From the NCBI GenBank assembly GCA_902613175.1, contig CACMGJ010000017.1:1-46112 (forward strand): a DNA stretch of 46,112 nt, read 5' to 3'. Under the pieces are notes generated by a model that saw only the letters and a list, made by a program, of their open reading frames with translations, searched no databases and was not told the DNA's origin. Positions within the stretch are counted from its first letter, which is position 1; each line of letters begins with the position of its first letter. Below are positions 1 to 12,343 of the stretch, one piece after another. The translations under genes were made by a program, and so were the position numbers. Origin of the DNA: Halieaceae bacterium (lineage in GTDB: Bacteria; Pseudomonadota; Gammaproteobacteria; Pseudomonadales; Halieaceae).

Positions 1-495
1 TATGCTTCTGCGAATCAGTCTTAATGTTGGAAACCCTGCAGCCGCCGTCATCCGACGTACTTGGCGGTTTCGACCCTCGCGAATCGAGAGCTCAATCCAG
101 CTATCGGGAATCGACGCTCGATACCTGATCGGTGGATTCCTGTCCCAAATAGTGGGTATTTCCAAAAGCTTACAACGCGCCGGTAGCGATCTGCCGTCCT
201 TGAGATCCACTCCATCAGATAATTGCCGGCAGAGGGCTGGTGTTGCCTTTCCCTCAACTTGAACCCAATAGGTTTTCCATTGTTTTCCACGCGGATTCGC
301 CAGCTGATGTTGCATTTCCCCGTCGTTGGTGAGTATCAGCAATCCCTCAGAGTCATAGTCTAAGCGTCCAGCGGCTCTGTACTGAGGCGCCTCAAGAAAA
401 TCGGCAAGCGTTTTCCTCGGATTATCAGCACGCTCTTTATCCGTAAATTGACTTAGCACGTTGAAGGGTTTGTTGAAGAGTAGAACCTGACTCAT
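1..495 (-). CDS. rluE: 23S rRNA pseudouridine synthase RluE (C-terminus cut by window edge)
   Basis: RluE-type enzyme that isomerises a uridine of 23S rRNA (U2457 in E. coli). The reading frame starts with ATG at 495 and is open through base 1, giving 165 codons of a protein usually near 200 residues, so its C-terminus lies outside the window. The N-terminus MSQVLLFNKPFNVL is typical of the RsuA/RluB/E/F family. The catalytic motif GRLDYDSEGLL (about residues 43-53) carries the conserved Asp, and REGRNRQVRRM (about residues 139-149) is the conserved basic motif. No S4 domain precedes the catalytic domain, which fits RluE rather than RsuA or RluB. It is divergent from icd. Confidence 0.9.
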   Translation of the reverse strand, partial: MSQVLLFNKPFNVLSQFTDKERADNPRKTLADFLEAPQYRAAGRLDYDSEGLLILTNDGEMQHQLANPRGKQWKTYWVQVEGKATPALCRQLSDGVDLKDGRSLPARCKLLEIPTIWDRNPPIRYRASIPDSWIELSIREGRNRQVRRMTAAAGFPTLRLIRRSI

Positions 496-649
496 AGCGT
501 TGGTTCGCAAGAAAAAGTGGTAGACTTAAGACATAACAAAAAGAGTCGCGTTGTGACTTACCATAAGCGAATCGCATCAAGTGATTCAATCCGGGGGCGA
601 GCCGCAGCGCTCGGCCAGCCAGTCAATCAACAGTAAGGATCTGACTACT

Positions 650-1903
650 ATGGCGTATCAGCACATCAAAGTTCCAGAGCAAGGAACACCGATAACAGTA
701 AATGAGGATCACAGCCTCAACATTCCAAACACACCTATCATTCCCTATATCGAGGGCGATGGGATTGGTATTGATATCAGTCCAGTGATGATCAAGGTTG
801 TCGATGCGGCGGTTAAAAAGGCCTATGTCGGTGAGAAAAAAATCGCTTGGATGGAAATTTATACGGGCGAGAAAGCGGCAGAGCTGTACGAGGGTGATTG
901 GTTTCCTCAGGAAACCCTGGACGCAATCAAATCATACCTCGTGGCCATTAAAGGGCCTCTGACGACTCCTGTTGGTGGCGGTTTCCGCTCGCTGAACGTA
1001 GCGCTGCGTCAAGAGTTAGATCTCTATACCTGCCTGCGACCCGTCCGATGGTTCGAAGGCGTGCCTTCACCACTGAAAAGTCCCGGTGACACTAACATGG
1101 TGATCTTCCGTGAGAACTCCGAGGACATATACGCAGGTATCGAGTACCAAGCGGATAGTGAAGAGGCCAAGAAAGTTGTCGATTTCCTCATCAATGAAAT
1201 GGGCGCCACTAAAATTCGATTCCCACAAAACGTAGGTATTGGTATCAAGCCCGTATCAGCTGAGGGCACCAAGCGGCTTGTCAGAAAGTCAATCCAGTAC
1301 GCTATCGATCAAGACCTGCCTTCGGTCACCCTGGTTCACAAAGGCAATATCATGAAGTTCACGGAAGGTTCATTCCGTGATTGGGGTTACGAACTTGCCA
1401 TGGAGGAGTTTGGCGGTGAACTGCTGGGCGGTGGTCCTTGGGTCAAGATCACTAACCCGAATACAGGCAGTGACATCATCATCAAAGATGTTATTGCCGA
1501 TGCCATGTTGCAGCAGGTCCTGCTGCGTCCACGTGAGTACAGCGTGATTGCAACGCTTAACCTGAACGGTGATTACCTGTCAGATGCACTGGCAGCTCAA
1601 GTGGGCGGTATTGGTATTGCGCCAGGCGCGAACTTGTCAGATGACATTGCGCTGTTTGAAGCAACTCACGGTACAGCGCCCAAATACACAGGTCAGGACA
1701 AAGTTAACCCAGGTTCACTCATCCTCTCCGCGGAGATGATGTTGCGTCACCTAGGCTGGAATGAGGCCGCTGACCTGGTCATTGACGGTATGAACGGAGC
1801 GATTCAGGCGAAAACCGTTACCTATGACTTCGCGCGATTGACCGACAATGCGACTGAAGTTTCGTGCTCAGCCTTCGGTGATGCCATCATCGACCACATG
1901 TAG
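650..1903 (+). CDS. icd: NADP-dependent isocitrate dehydrogenase
   Basis: TCA-cycle enzyme that oxidatively decarboxylates isocitrate to 2-oxoglutarate with NADP, cytosolic. The 417-residue product matches the E. coli length of 416. Visible landmarks are GDGIG near the N-terminus, the substrate-binding segment [15 protein letters not shown] containing the serine phosphorylated by AceK in E. coli, and the coenzyme segment [18 protein letters not shown] whose Lys-Tyr pair is typical of NADP specificity. ATG 650 is chosen because AAGGAT lies about 10 bp upstream and [12 protein letters not shown] matches family N-termini; an in-frame ATG at 581 would add 23 atypical residues. The gene stands alone and ends in TAG followed by a hairpin terminator. 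Confidence 0.97.
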   Translation: MAYQHIKVPEQGTPITVNEDHSLNIPNTPIIPYIEGDGIGIDISPVMIKVVDAAVKKAYVGEKKIAWMEIYTGEKAAELYEGDWFPQETLDAIKSYLVAIKGPLTTPVGGGFRSLNVALRQELDLYTCLRPVRWFEGVPSPLKSPGDTNMVIFRENSEDIYAGIEYQADSEEAKKVVDFLINEMGATKIRFPQNVGIGIKPVSAEGTKRLVRKSIQYAIDQDLPSVTLVHKGNIMKFTEGSFRDWGYELAMEEFGGELLGGGPWVKITNPNTGSDIIIKDVIADAMLQQVLLRPREYSVIATLNLNGDYLSDALAAQVGGIGIAPGANLSDDIALFEATHGTAPKYTGQDKVNPGSLILSAEMMLRHLGWNEAADLVIDGMNGAIQAKTVTYDFARLTDNATEVSCSAFGDAIIDHM

Positions 1904-1919
1904 ACGAATGGTTCCATGA

Positions 1920-1949
1920 GAAAAAGCCCGCGGATGCGGGCTTTTTTTT
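1920..1949 (+). terminator. Rho-independent terminator of icd
   Basis: A perfect GC-rich inverted repeat (GCCCGC, GGAT loop, GCGGGC), flanked by an A-run on the left and eight T on the right, begins 17 bp after the icd stop. The A/T flanks extend the stem and would also permit termination from the other side. Confidence 0.93.
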
Positions 1950-2012
1950 GCATAAACAGAAAAATCCTACCGACTAAGTAACGACCAGAAGTCCTTCGTG
2001 TGCGTACTGGAC

Positions 2013-2018
2013 TATACT
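2013..2018 (+). promoter_or_regulatory. Putative -10 box upstream of clpS
   Basis: TATACT matches the sigma-70 -10 consensus in five of six positions. It lies 27 bp before ATG 2046, in the gap after the icd terminator. No convincing -35 hexamer is seen 17 bp upstream. If used, it excludes the longer clpS reading frame opening at 1998. Confidence 0.4.
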
Positions 2019-2045
2019 GGGGTAACGCTGTTAAACATAGGAACG

Positions 2046-2426
2046 ATGACGTACCAATACACAGAATTCGATATCCAGCTCATGGCGGCAAAACCCGGTA
2101 AAGGTGAGGAAGAGGGCGACTTAGCTCTAGCGCCCGCCAAGCCGAAGTTGAAGCGGCCACCTTTGTACAAGGTCGTGTTGTTGAACGATGACTACACGCC
2201 GATGGAGTTTGTCGTCGAGGTGCTAGAGCATTTTTTCTCGATGAACAGAGAAAAAGCGACGCAAGTGATGTTGGCGGTGCATACCCAAGGCAAAGGCGTT
2301 TGCGGTATCTACACGCGAGATGTGGCAGAGACAAAAGCCGAGTTGGTGAATCAGGCAGCGCGCGACAACGGGCATCCGCTATTGTGTGAAGTTGAGCCGT
2401 CGCAAGACGGAGAGGAGGACGAGTGA
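2046..2426 (+). CDS. clpS: ATP-dependent Clp protease adaptor ClpS
   Basis: N-recognin that binds proteins with destabilising N-terminal residues (Leu, Phe, Tyr, Trp) and passes them to ClpA. The 126-residue product contains the core [20 protein letters not shown], followed by [23 protein letters not shown], which hold the Asn/Asp/Thr/Met and His residues of the N-degron pocket in characterised ClpS proteins. The disordered N-terminal extension (about 40 residues) is longer than in E. coli and resembles that of pseudomonads. ATG 2046 has a close AGGA upstream; ATG 2082 is a possible alternative and a start at 1998 would precede the likely -10 box. clpA follows 12 bp downstream. Confidence 0.94.
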   Translation: MTYQYTEFDIQLMAAKPGKGEEEGDLALAPAKPKLKRPPLYKVVLLNDDYTPMEFVVEVLEHFFSMNREKATQVMLAVHTQGKGVCGIYTRDVAETKAELVNQAARDNGHPLLCEVEPSQDGEEDE

Positions 2427-2438
2427 GGAGAGTGGTCA

Positions 2439-4721
2439 GTGCTAAGTAAAGATCTGGAACGGGCCCTGAATGAGTCGTTTAAACAGGCGCGAGCGCAGCG
2501 TCACGAGTTCATTACTGTAGAGCACCTTCTACTAGCCTTGCTTGATGACAGCGCAGCACAGCACGTTTTAAAGGCTTGCAGCGCCAATATCGACGCGCTG
2601 CGCGGTGATCTGGCCGAATTTATTGATGCCACGACGCCACTGGTGTCAGGCGAAACAGAAGTTGATACACAGCCGACTCTTGGCTTCCAGCGCGTTCTGC
2701 AGCGAGCTGTATTTCACGTACAGAGCTCGGGCAAAGCCGAGGTCACCGGTGCAAATGTACTGGTCGCCATCTTCTCGGAGCAGGAAAGCCAGGCGGTTTA
2801 CTTCCTTAAGACGCAAGACATATCGCGCCTCGATGTGGTCAATTTTATCACTCATGGCGTGAGTAAATCGGATGACGACGAAGAGCACGATGGTGACGAA
2901 TTGTCAGCCAGCGCTGATATCGGCGACGCTGAAGGAGAGGAGGAGAGCCCTCTCGCCAAATACGCGACAAACCTCAATGAGGAAGCGGCGCAAGGCCAAA
3001 TTGATCCCCTAATTGGTCGGCTTGATGAGGTCGAGCGAGTCGCTCAGATTCTGGCACGACGTCGTAAAAACAATCCGCTGCTGGTCGGTGAGTCCGGTGT
3101 CGGTAAGACGGCCATCGCTGAGGGGTTGGCGAAATTGATTGTGGACGGGCAGGTCCCCGACACGCTCAAAGCGGCGGAGGTGTTCTCGCTTGATTTAGGG
3201 GCTTTGTTGGCTGGAACCAAATACCGCGGCGATTTCGAGAAGCGTTTCAAAGGCGTTTTAGCTGATCTTAAGCGACGTGACGGCTCCATCCTGTTTATCG
3301 ACGAAATCCATACCATCATTGGTGCAGGTGCGGCTTCCGGGGGTGTGATGGATGCGAGCAACTTGCTCAAGCCTCTCCTTAGCTCAGGCAAGCTCCGGTG
3401 CATCGGTTCTACAACCTACGCCGAGTATCGAGGAATTTTCGATAAGGACAAGGCGCTCAGCCGTCGTTTCCAGAAAGTCGATGTCCTAGAGCCGTCTGTT
3501 GAAGATGCCTACAAGATTCTAAAAGGGTTGAAGTCGCGTTTTGAGGAGCACCATGGCTTGCGGTACACCGACAAAGCGCTGCGAACGGCGACCGAGATGG
3601 CGGCGCGCTTCATTACAGATCGCTTTCTTCCGGACAAGGCTATAGATGTTATTGACGAAGCCGGAGCCTACCAACAGCTGCAACCTGTGAGTAAGCGCAA
3701 AAAAGTCGTTGGTCCAAGCGATATCGAGGCGGTCATTGCGAAAATAGCCCGAATCCCGCCAAAGACTGTCACCAGCGATGATAAGGAACTGCTCGAAAAA
3801 CTCGAGAGCAATCTGTCGCTCGTTGTCTTTGGTCAGAACAAAGCGGTCAGCCAACTGGTAAGTGCCATCAAGTTAGCACGAGCAGGTCTCAGGTCAGTTG
3901 ACAAGCCGATAGGTAGCTTCTTGCTCGCCGGGCCGACGGGTGTAGGAAAAACCGAGGTAACGAAACAACTGGCGATGCAGCTCGGGCTCGAATTACTTCG
4001 GTTCGACATGTCCGAGTACATGGAGCGGCATACCGTATCGCGTCTTATTGGCGCGCCTCCAGGCTATGTTGGCTATGATCAGGGGGGGTTGCTGACCGAT
4101 GCGGTAACAAAACACCCTCACTCGGTGGTCTTGCTCGATGAAATTGAGAAGGCGCACCCCGAGGTCTTTAATCTTTTGCTGCAGGTGATGGATCACGGTA
4201 CACTCACTGATAACAACGGTCGCAAGGCCGATTTCCGCAATGTCATCGTTGTCATGACCACGAACGCCGGTGCCGAGAGTATCTCTAAGCGCTCTATTGG
4301 ATTCTCTGTTCAGGACAACAGTACCGATGCTATGGAAGCCATCAACAAGCTGTTTACCCCTGAATTCCGAAACCGTTTGGATGCAGTGGTCCCGTTTGAG
4401 CCGCTGAGCCAAGAGGTTATCTTGACCGTGGTCGATAAATTCCTCACTGCGCTGCAGACCCAACTTGATGAAAAACAGGTTCAGCTGCAGGTCGACGACG
4501 CAGCGTGCGAATGGCTTGTCGAAGAGGGTTACGACCGCAACATGGGTGCTCGCCCCATGGAACGTGTCATTCAGGAGCACATTAAAAAGCCGCTTGCCGA
4601 TATGGTTTTGTTTGGTGCACTTAGTAAGGGTGGTATCGCTAAGGTGACGGTAGATGCCAAAGGTGAAGGTCTCTGCGTTGAAGCGGTAACAGAGAAGGCT
4701 GAAGAGGCCGTACCCGTCTAA
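2439..4721 (+). CDS. clpA: ATP-dependent Clp protease ATP-binding subunit ClpA
   Basis: AAA+ unfoldase that threads substrates, including ClpS-delivered N-degron proteins, into ClpP. The 760-residue protein (E. coli 758) has the N-terminal Clp repeat domain ([14 protein letters not shown] onward, the ClpS docking site), an acidic linker around residues 145-170, a first AAA+ domain with Walker A GESGVGKT at about 217-224 and Walker B ILFIDEIH, and a second AAA+ domain with GPTGVGKT at about 498-505 and [11 protein letters not shown]. The pore loops KYRGDFE and GYVG are present. The start is GTG, with GAGGAG 8 bp before it, directly downstream of clpS. The partner clpP lies about 38 kb away in this window. 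Confidence 0.97.
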   Translation: MLSKDLERALNESFKQARAQRHEFITVEHLLLALLDDSAAQHVLKACSANIDALRGDLAEFIDATTPLVSGETEVDTQPTLGFQRVLQRAVFHVQSSGKAEVTGANVLVAIFSEQESQAVYFLKTQDISRLDVVNFITHGVSKSDDDEEHDGDELSASADIGDAEGEEESPLAKYATNLNEEAAQGQIDPLIGRLDEVERVAQILARRRKNNPLLVGESGVGKTAIAEGLAKLIVDGQVPDTLKAAEVFSLDLGALLAGTKYRGDFEKRFKGVLADLKRRDGSILFIDEIHTIIGAGAASGGVMDASNLLKPLLSSGKLRCIGSTTYAEYRGIFDKDKALSRRFQKVDVLEPSVEDAYKILKGLKSRFEEHHGLRYTDKALRTATEMAARFITDRFLPDKAIDVIDEAGAYQQLQPVSKRKKVVGPSDIEAVIAKIARIPPKTVTSDDKELLEKLESNLSLVVFGQNKAVSQLVSAIKLARAGLRSVDKPIGSFLLAGPTGVGKTEVTKQLAMQLGLELLRFDMSEYMERHTVSRLIGAPPGYVGYDQGGLLTDAVTKHPHSVVLLDEIEKAHPEVFNLLLQVMDHGTLTDNNGRKADFRNVIVVMTTNAGAESISKRSIGFSVQDNSTDAMEAINKLFTPEFRNRLDAVVPFEPLSQEVILTVVDKFLTALQTQLDEKQVQLQVDDAACEWLVEEGYDRNMGARPMERVIQEHIKKPLADMVLFGALSKGGIAKVTVDAKGEGLCVEAVTEKAEEAVPV

Positions 4722-4758
4722 GCAACACTTTTTGCGAACACATCCCTATTTTCCTAAA

Positions 4759-4781
4759 GCGCACTTTCCTATAGAGTGCGC
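4759..4781 (+). other. Inverted repeat between clpA and infA
   Basis: GCGCACT and AGTGCGC form a perfect 7-bp inverted repeat with a 9-nt loop, 38 bp after clpA and 29 bp before infA. The following bases are T-rich but contain no run longer than three, so it may be a weak clpA terminator or an infA leader hairpin. Confidence 0.45.
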
Positions 4782-4809
4782 GCCATTCGTTTATTTACTA
4801 GGTAGTGTA

Positions 4810-5028
4810 ATGGCTAAAGAAGATCAGATCGAAATGGAAGGAGAAATCATTGATACACTCCCTAACACCACCTTCCGTGTGCGGCTGGAAAACGGACACG
4901 TTGTAACAGCTCACATTTCAGGAAAGATGCGCAAAAACTATATTCGTATTCTGACCGGTGACAAGGTCCGCGTTGAGGTGACTCCATACGATTTGACCAA
5001 GGGCAGGATTACCTACCGCGAGCGTTAA
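4810..5028 (+). CDS. infA: Translation initiation factor IF-1
   Basis: Essential 72-residue S1-like OB-fold protein that occupies the ribosomal A site during initiation. The whole sequence from [13 protein letters not shown] to [12 protein letters not shown] is close to the E. coli protein in length and character. ATG 4810 is chosen over the in-frame start at 4732, whose 26 extra residues do not belong to the family. Position downstream of clpA is conserved in gammaproteobacteria. Its TAA stop shares bases with the stop of the convergent bpt gene. Confidence 0.97.
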   Translation: MAKEDQIEMEGEIIDTLPNTTFRVRLENGHVVTAHISGKMRKNYIRILTGDKVRVEVTPYDLTKGRITYRER

Positions 5029-5798
5029 TCGCGTACTTCCTCTGACACGTTCACAACTGAAATACTCGACAGACCACTTGTGGACGAGTCCCCATCGCCA
5101 TGCCACCGACCATTGGATAACATCTCCAGCGGCTTGAAGCGCGTCTTGTAGCTCATCTTCCTGCACCCATCGATCCAATAACCGAGATACACATAGGGTA
5201 GGCCTAGTTTTTTTGCATGCGATATTTGCAGTAAGACCGCGAAGGTTCCCAGGCTGCGCTTATCGAGGTCTGGGTCATAAAAGGTATAGATCGCAGCCAA
5301 GCCATCGAGCATCTGGTCAGAGACAGCCACACAGACTAGTCGGTCTTTCTCATATAGTCTGAAATACTGGGTGCAGCCCAAGCTGTTGTTTAAGAATGAT
5401 TCGTACTGCTCTCTATCCGGCGGAAACATGTCTCCGTCGGCATGCTTTTCCATGATGTATCGCTCGTAGAGCTCAAACGCCTCATCATCGATGACCGAAT
5501 CTGTAATTATTAGCCGCAAGTCCGCGTTGGCGTTGATAACCCGTCTTTGACTGCGTGACGGCACAAAGTCGTCGGCAACCACTCGCGCCGCGGTACAGGC
5601 ATTACAACTATGGCAATGTGGTCGGTAGATATGATCTCCACTGCGTCTAAACCCCATTAACGACAACTCAGTGTATAGCTCAGGTGTGATCTTTTGTCGG
5701 GGATCGACGAACAGTGTCGTCGCTTCTTTTTCAGGGAGATATGAACAACGGTGCGGAAACGTTGTAAAGACCTTTATTTCTCTTAGATTTGCGGTCAT
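5025..5798 (-). CDS. bpt: Aspartate/glutamate leucyltransferase (bacterial ATE, Bpt)
   Basis: Transfers leucine from Leu-tRNA to N-terminal Asp or Glu of proteins, converting secondary into primary N-degrons recognised by ClpS. The 257-residue product has the N-terminal ATE domain with Cys residues (CSYLP, then [13 protein letters not shown] at about 61-73) and the C-terminal GNAT-like domain with [33 protein letters not shown] and [17 protein letters not shown]. The gene lies 6 bp after aat, implying co-transcription from trxB-aat-bpt. The convergent infA stop overlaps its stop. Function is assigned from the family; the N-degron role is supported by clpS, clpA and aat alongside. Confidence 0.94.
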   Translation of the reverse strand: MTANLREIKVFTTFPHRCSYLPEKEATTLFVDPRQKITPELYTELSLMGFRRSGDHIYRPHCHSCNACTAARVVADDFVPSRSQRRVINANADLRLIITDSVIDDEAFELYERYIMEKHADGDMFPPDREQYESFLNNSLGCTQYFRLYEKDRLVCVAVSDQMLDGLAAIYTFYDPDLDKRSLGTFAVLLQISHAKKLGLPYVYLGYWIDGCRKMSYKTRFKPLEMLSNGRWHGDGDSSTSGLSSISVVNVSEEVRD

Positions 5799-5804
5799 AG
5801 CGCG

Positions 5805-6536
5805 TTACATCTGTTCCCTGATAGCTCTAAGCTGCACATCGAGCGATGAAGATAAATAGTCTGACGCAAGCGTCGGTCCACGACCAATATCCCCCACGGT
5901 GATACCGTTTTTCAACTCCATTTCAAACTTTTCGCGAGAAATGAGTGTCATGCCCAATGACTCCAGATGCTCGTTCGGCATCTGACAGTCAATCAAGTTT
6001 AAGCCCCCGGGCGCACCCAATTCGCACAAGGCTTTCAAAGCCACTTTTGATGCGTTCGACGTCATTGAAAACATCGATTCACCGAAGAATATCTTCCCAA
6101 GTTTGATGCCATAAAGACCACCGATAAGCCGATCGCTATCAATGACCTCAACACTGTGTGCGTATCCGAGGCGGTGCAACTCCAGATAAGCGGCTTTCAT
6201 ATCGTCACTAATCCAGGTTTCCTCACGTCCGGGAGAGGGCGCCGCGCAGGCATCAATAACCTGCTCAAACCGGAGGTCATATTCGACCTGCCATTCATTG
6301 GCCTTTAGAAATTTGCGAAGTGATTTTGATGCATGAAACTCAGTGGGTCTCAGTACAGCACGAGGCTGTGGCGTCCACCAAAGAATGGGTTCACCTGGCT
6401 CATACCAAGGAAATATTCCACGCCGATAAGCCTCCAGTAACCTCGCTGCACTAAGTTCACCACCGACGGCCAATAAACCGTTAGGGTCTTCCAATGCGGC
6501 GCTCGTAGGAGGAAAGGGCTCCATTCCTCCAGTCAC
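5805..6536 (-). CDS. aat: Leucyl/phenylalanyl-tRNA--protein transferase
   Basis: Attaches Leu or Phe to N-terminal Arg or Lys of proteins, producing N-degrons for ClpS-ClpAP. The 243-residue product shows FPPTSAALEDPNGLLAVGG, the segment YRRGIFPWYEPGEPILWWTP, EETWISDDMKAAYLELH, and GESMFS with LIDCQMPNEHLESLG, all typical of the family. The GTG start at 6536 is 9 bp after the trxB stop. ATG 6524 is an alternative, but the GGAGGA in front of it touches the codon, making it less likely. It is probably translated from a trxB-aat-bpt transcript. Confidence 0.95.
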   Translation of the reverse strand: MTGGMEPFPPTSAALEDPNGLLAVGGELSAARLLEAYRRGIFPWYEPGEPILWWTPQPRAVLRPTEFHASKSLRKFLKANEWQVEYDLRFEQVIDACAAPSPGREETWISDDMKAAYLELHRLGYAHSVEVIDSDRLIGGLYGIKLGKIFFGESMFSMTSNASKVALKALCELGAPGGLNLIDCQMPNEHLESLGMTLISREKFEMELKNGITVGDIGRGPTLASDYLSSSLDVQLRAIREQM

Positions 6537-6545
6537 CAGTCCCTA

Positions 6546-10012
<3,467 letters not shown>

Positions 10013-10016
<4 letters not shown>

Positions 10017-10609
10017 CGAAACTGTTAAGCCTCTGGCTCTTTTTAGTTGCGCTGACTCCCACAGCTCAGGCGACTGAGGACACCTGGCCGCTTGAGGGCC
10101 AAAATACGGCCAGTGGTTCATTTCGCCAAACGGTGACAGATATCAATGGTGCGGTGGCATTCTCCAGCACGGGTCGATTTGCTGCCCTGAAGCCCCATTA
10201 TTTTCGTTGGGAAATCGAGTCCCCCGACAGGCAGGTACTTGTCGCGACTCCCGAGGCATTCTGGCAGTGGGATAAGGATTTAGACGTCGTTATTTTACGG
10301 GATGCCCCTGATATTACGGATCTTCCCATATCCGGCATCTGGAATGGCACCGTGGACGATCTGCCCCCGAGTGACGCTGCGTCGGGTCATTTAAGTGACG
10401 GGGTAAAGAACCTTTCCGTTCGATCTCCCGATGAAAATACCATCATCGTGCTGTTTGAGGACTCATTAGGACAGAATACCCTGTTCGAGTTCACCCTAGA
10501 GGCTGAGGGCGGTGTGACTCCATCAGCGTTCGCCGTAAATGTGCCGGATGGAGTCGACTTCTACGATGAGACGAGTCGCTCCTTGGGGCGCGCTGGAGCA
10601 ACCGAGTGA
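10013..10609 (+). CDS. lolA: Outer-membrane lipoprotein carrier protein LolA
   Basis: Periplasmic chaperone that carries lipoproteins from LolCDE to LolB. The 198-residue product begins with a Sec signal peptide, cleaved probably after AQA at residue 21. [28 protein letters not shown] and [15 protein letters not shown] match the LolA beta-barrel half. Identity to E. coli is modest, so the call leans on these segments and on its place right after ftsK, which is conserved. GTG 10013 overlaps the ftsK stop by 4 bp (GTGA), indicating translational coupling. In many relatives rarA follows lolA; here crcB does. Confidence 0.88.
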
Positions 10610-10983
10610 TCTACCTCGCAGTGGCCTTGGGCGGTGCACTCGGTGCTTTGTCACGATTTGGTATAGGGCAGTGGTTGGCAGATTCAGGCTACGCTCATTT
10701 GCACCCAGCGACATTCCTAGCCAATGTGATCGGCGCAGTGCCGATTGGTGTCCTATTTATTATTGGGGCAGAGCGCTTTACACTCTCTGGGCCGGCTCGA
10801 CTGGGTATGTCCGTCGGATTTCTAGGCGCATTTACCACCTTTTCTGCATTTTCGTTGCAACTTCTTACTGATATTTAGGAAGGTCAGGTACTACGCGCCG
10901 TATTCTATGCCTCGGCTACGGTGTTCCTCTGCCTCATAAGTTGTCTGGTTGGTATAGAGTTGGCCAGATCTGTCTTCGATTAA
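10606..10983 (+). pseudogene. crcB: Fluoride channel CrcB/Fluc, interrupted by an in-frame TAG
   Basis: Small membrane protein of the Fluc family, which exports fluoride as an antiparallel dimer. GGALGALSRFGIGQWL, FLANVIGAVPIGVLF and GFLGAFTTFSAFSLQL are the family signatures for helices 1-3. After codon 90 a TAG (10876-10878) interrupts the frame. Beyond it the same frame continues for 34 codons (EGQVLRAVFYASATVFLCLI...) encoding a plausible fourth helix and ends with TAA at 10981, giving 125 residues, the usual family length. There is no frameshift. As sequenced, the 90-residue product lacks helix 4 and is probably non-functional unless the stop is read through. GTG 10606 overlaps the lolA stop by 4 bp. 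Confidence 0.85.
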
Positions 10984-11036
10984 GCATCATTTGGCGTTAG
11001 ACTAGCGCCCCACACAGGCTGTTACTGACCACCATC

Positions 11037-12335
11037 ATGCTCGACATCAAGCAGGTTCGAAAGGACCCACAATCTATTGCTGAGGCGCTACAAAAAAAGC
11101 GCTACGACTTCCCTCTCGATGAGTTTGTGCGCCTAGACTCGCGGCGTAAGAAGGCGGATGTTAGGTCCCAGGATCTTTTAGCTGAACGAAAGAAAGCCTC
11201 TAAGCAGATTGGTGCGTTAATCGCCCAGGGCAAAAGCGTCGATGAAGCCAAAGCAGAGGTGAATGAGACACTTGACCGGCTCTTAACGGAGTTGGATGCC
11301 GCGGTTGAAGAGGCAAAAACGGTGCAGCAAGCCTTAGACGAACTGCTCATGGGGACACCCAACCTCCCAGATGCAGCGGTTCCGGACGGTGTTGACGAGG
11401 ACGATAACGAAGAAATTCTCACCTGGGGAACGCCCCCCCCGCTGTCGTTTGAAGCCAAAGATCATGCAGATCTCGGGGAGTCGCTTGGGCAGCTTGATTT
11501 CGAGCTGGCGGGTAAAATAACCGGCAGCCGGTTTAGTGTCATGCAGGGGCAACTTGCCAAGTTGCAGCGTGCCTTAACGCATTTCATGCTCGACTTACAT
11601 ACGACTCGGCACGGATACACCGAGGTCTATGTTCCGTTTATCGTCAACAGCGATTCGTTATACGGAACGGGCCAGTTACCCAAGTTCGCGGAAGATTCTT
11701 TCAAGCTCGAAGGTGATTCTGGCTACTACCTGATTCCAACAGCAGAAGTCCCAGTTACCAACATGCTGCGTGATCGAATCGTCGAAGATACAGAGCTGGC
11801 TGACGCAGGAATGAAATTCACAGCGCATACGCCTTGCTTTAGAAGCGAGGCAGGTAGTTACGGCAGAGATACTCGGGGTTTGATTCGACAGCATCAGTTC
11901 GAAAAGGTTGAGCTTGTACAGGCAGTTCGTCCATCTCAGTCAGATGCCGCGCTCGAGGAACTAACAGGGCATGCTGAGGCAGTGTTGCAGGCGTTAGAGC
12001 TTCCATACCGTAAAGTCCGACTGTGCGGAGGTGATCTCGGCTTCAGCGCGGCCATGACTTATGACCTCGAAGTATGGCTACCCGGTCAGAATGCCTATCG
12101 CGAAATTTCCAGCTGCTCTAATTTCAGAGACTACCAAGCGCGCCGCATGCAGGCTCGCTGGAGAAACCCGGAGACCGGTAAACCTGAGTTACTGCATACC
12201 TTGAATGGGTCAGGGTTGGCAGTAGGACGCACGCTAGTTGCTGTGGTTGAAAATGGGCAGCAAAGCGATGGCTCTATCACCGTCCCATCAGCGCTCGTCC
12301 CATATTTTGGGACTGACACCATCACAAGCCAGTAG
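11037..12335 (+). CDS. serS: Seryl-tRNA synthetase
   Basis: Class II aminoacyl-tRNA synthetase charging tRNA-Ser. The 432-residue protein has the N-terminal helical arm (about residues 1-110, [18 protein letters not shown] with the coiled coil), then class II motif 2 ([25 protein letters not shown] region) and motif 3 ([17 protein letters not shown]) in the catalytic domain. It starts 53 bp after the end of the crcB frame, so it may be read from the ftsK-lolA-crcB transcript or from its own promoter. It ends in TAG, 9 bp from the convergent prc stop. Confidence 0.97.
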   Translation: MLDIKQVRKDPQSIAEALQKKRYDFPLDEFVRLDSRRKKADVRSQDLLAERKKASKQIGALIAQGKSVDEAKAEVNETLDRLLTELDAAVEEAKTVQQALDELLMGTPNLPDAAVPDGVDEDDNEEILTWGTPPPLSFEAKDHADLGESLGQLDFELAGKITGSRFSVMQGQLAKLQRALTHFMLDLHTTRHGYTEVYVPFIVNSDSLYGTGQLPKFAEDSFKLEGDSGYYLIPTAEVPVTNMLRDRIVEDTELADAGMKFTAHTPCFRSEAGSYGRDTRGLIRQHQFEKVELVQAVRPSQSDAALEELTGHAEAVLQALELPYRKVRLCGGDLGFSAAMTYDLEVWLPGQNAYREISSCSNFRDYQARRMQARWRNPETGKPELLHTLNGSGLAVGRTLVAVVENGQQSDGSITVPSALVPYFGTDTITSQ

Positions 12336-12343
12336 CTAAGACG

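Noticed and set aside
581-649. Upstream starts for icd (581), clpS (1998), infA (4732), etfB (34293), clpX (42876) and clpP (43660)
   Set aside because: The extra residues have no family similarity, lie before better ribosome binding sites, or overlap promoters or neighbouring genes.
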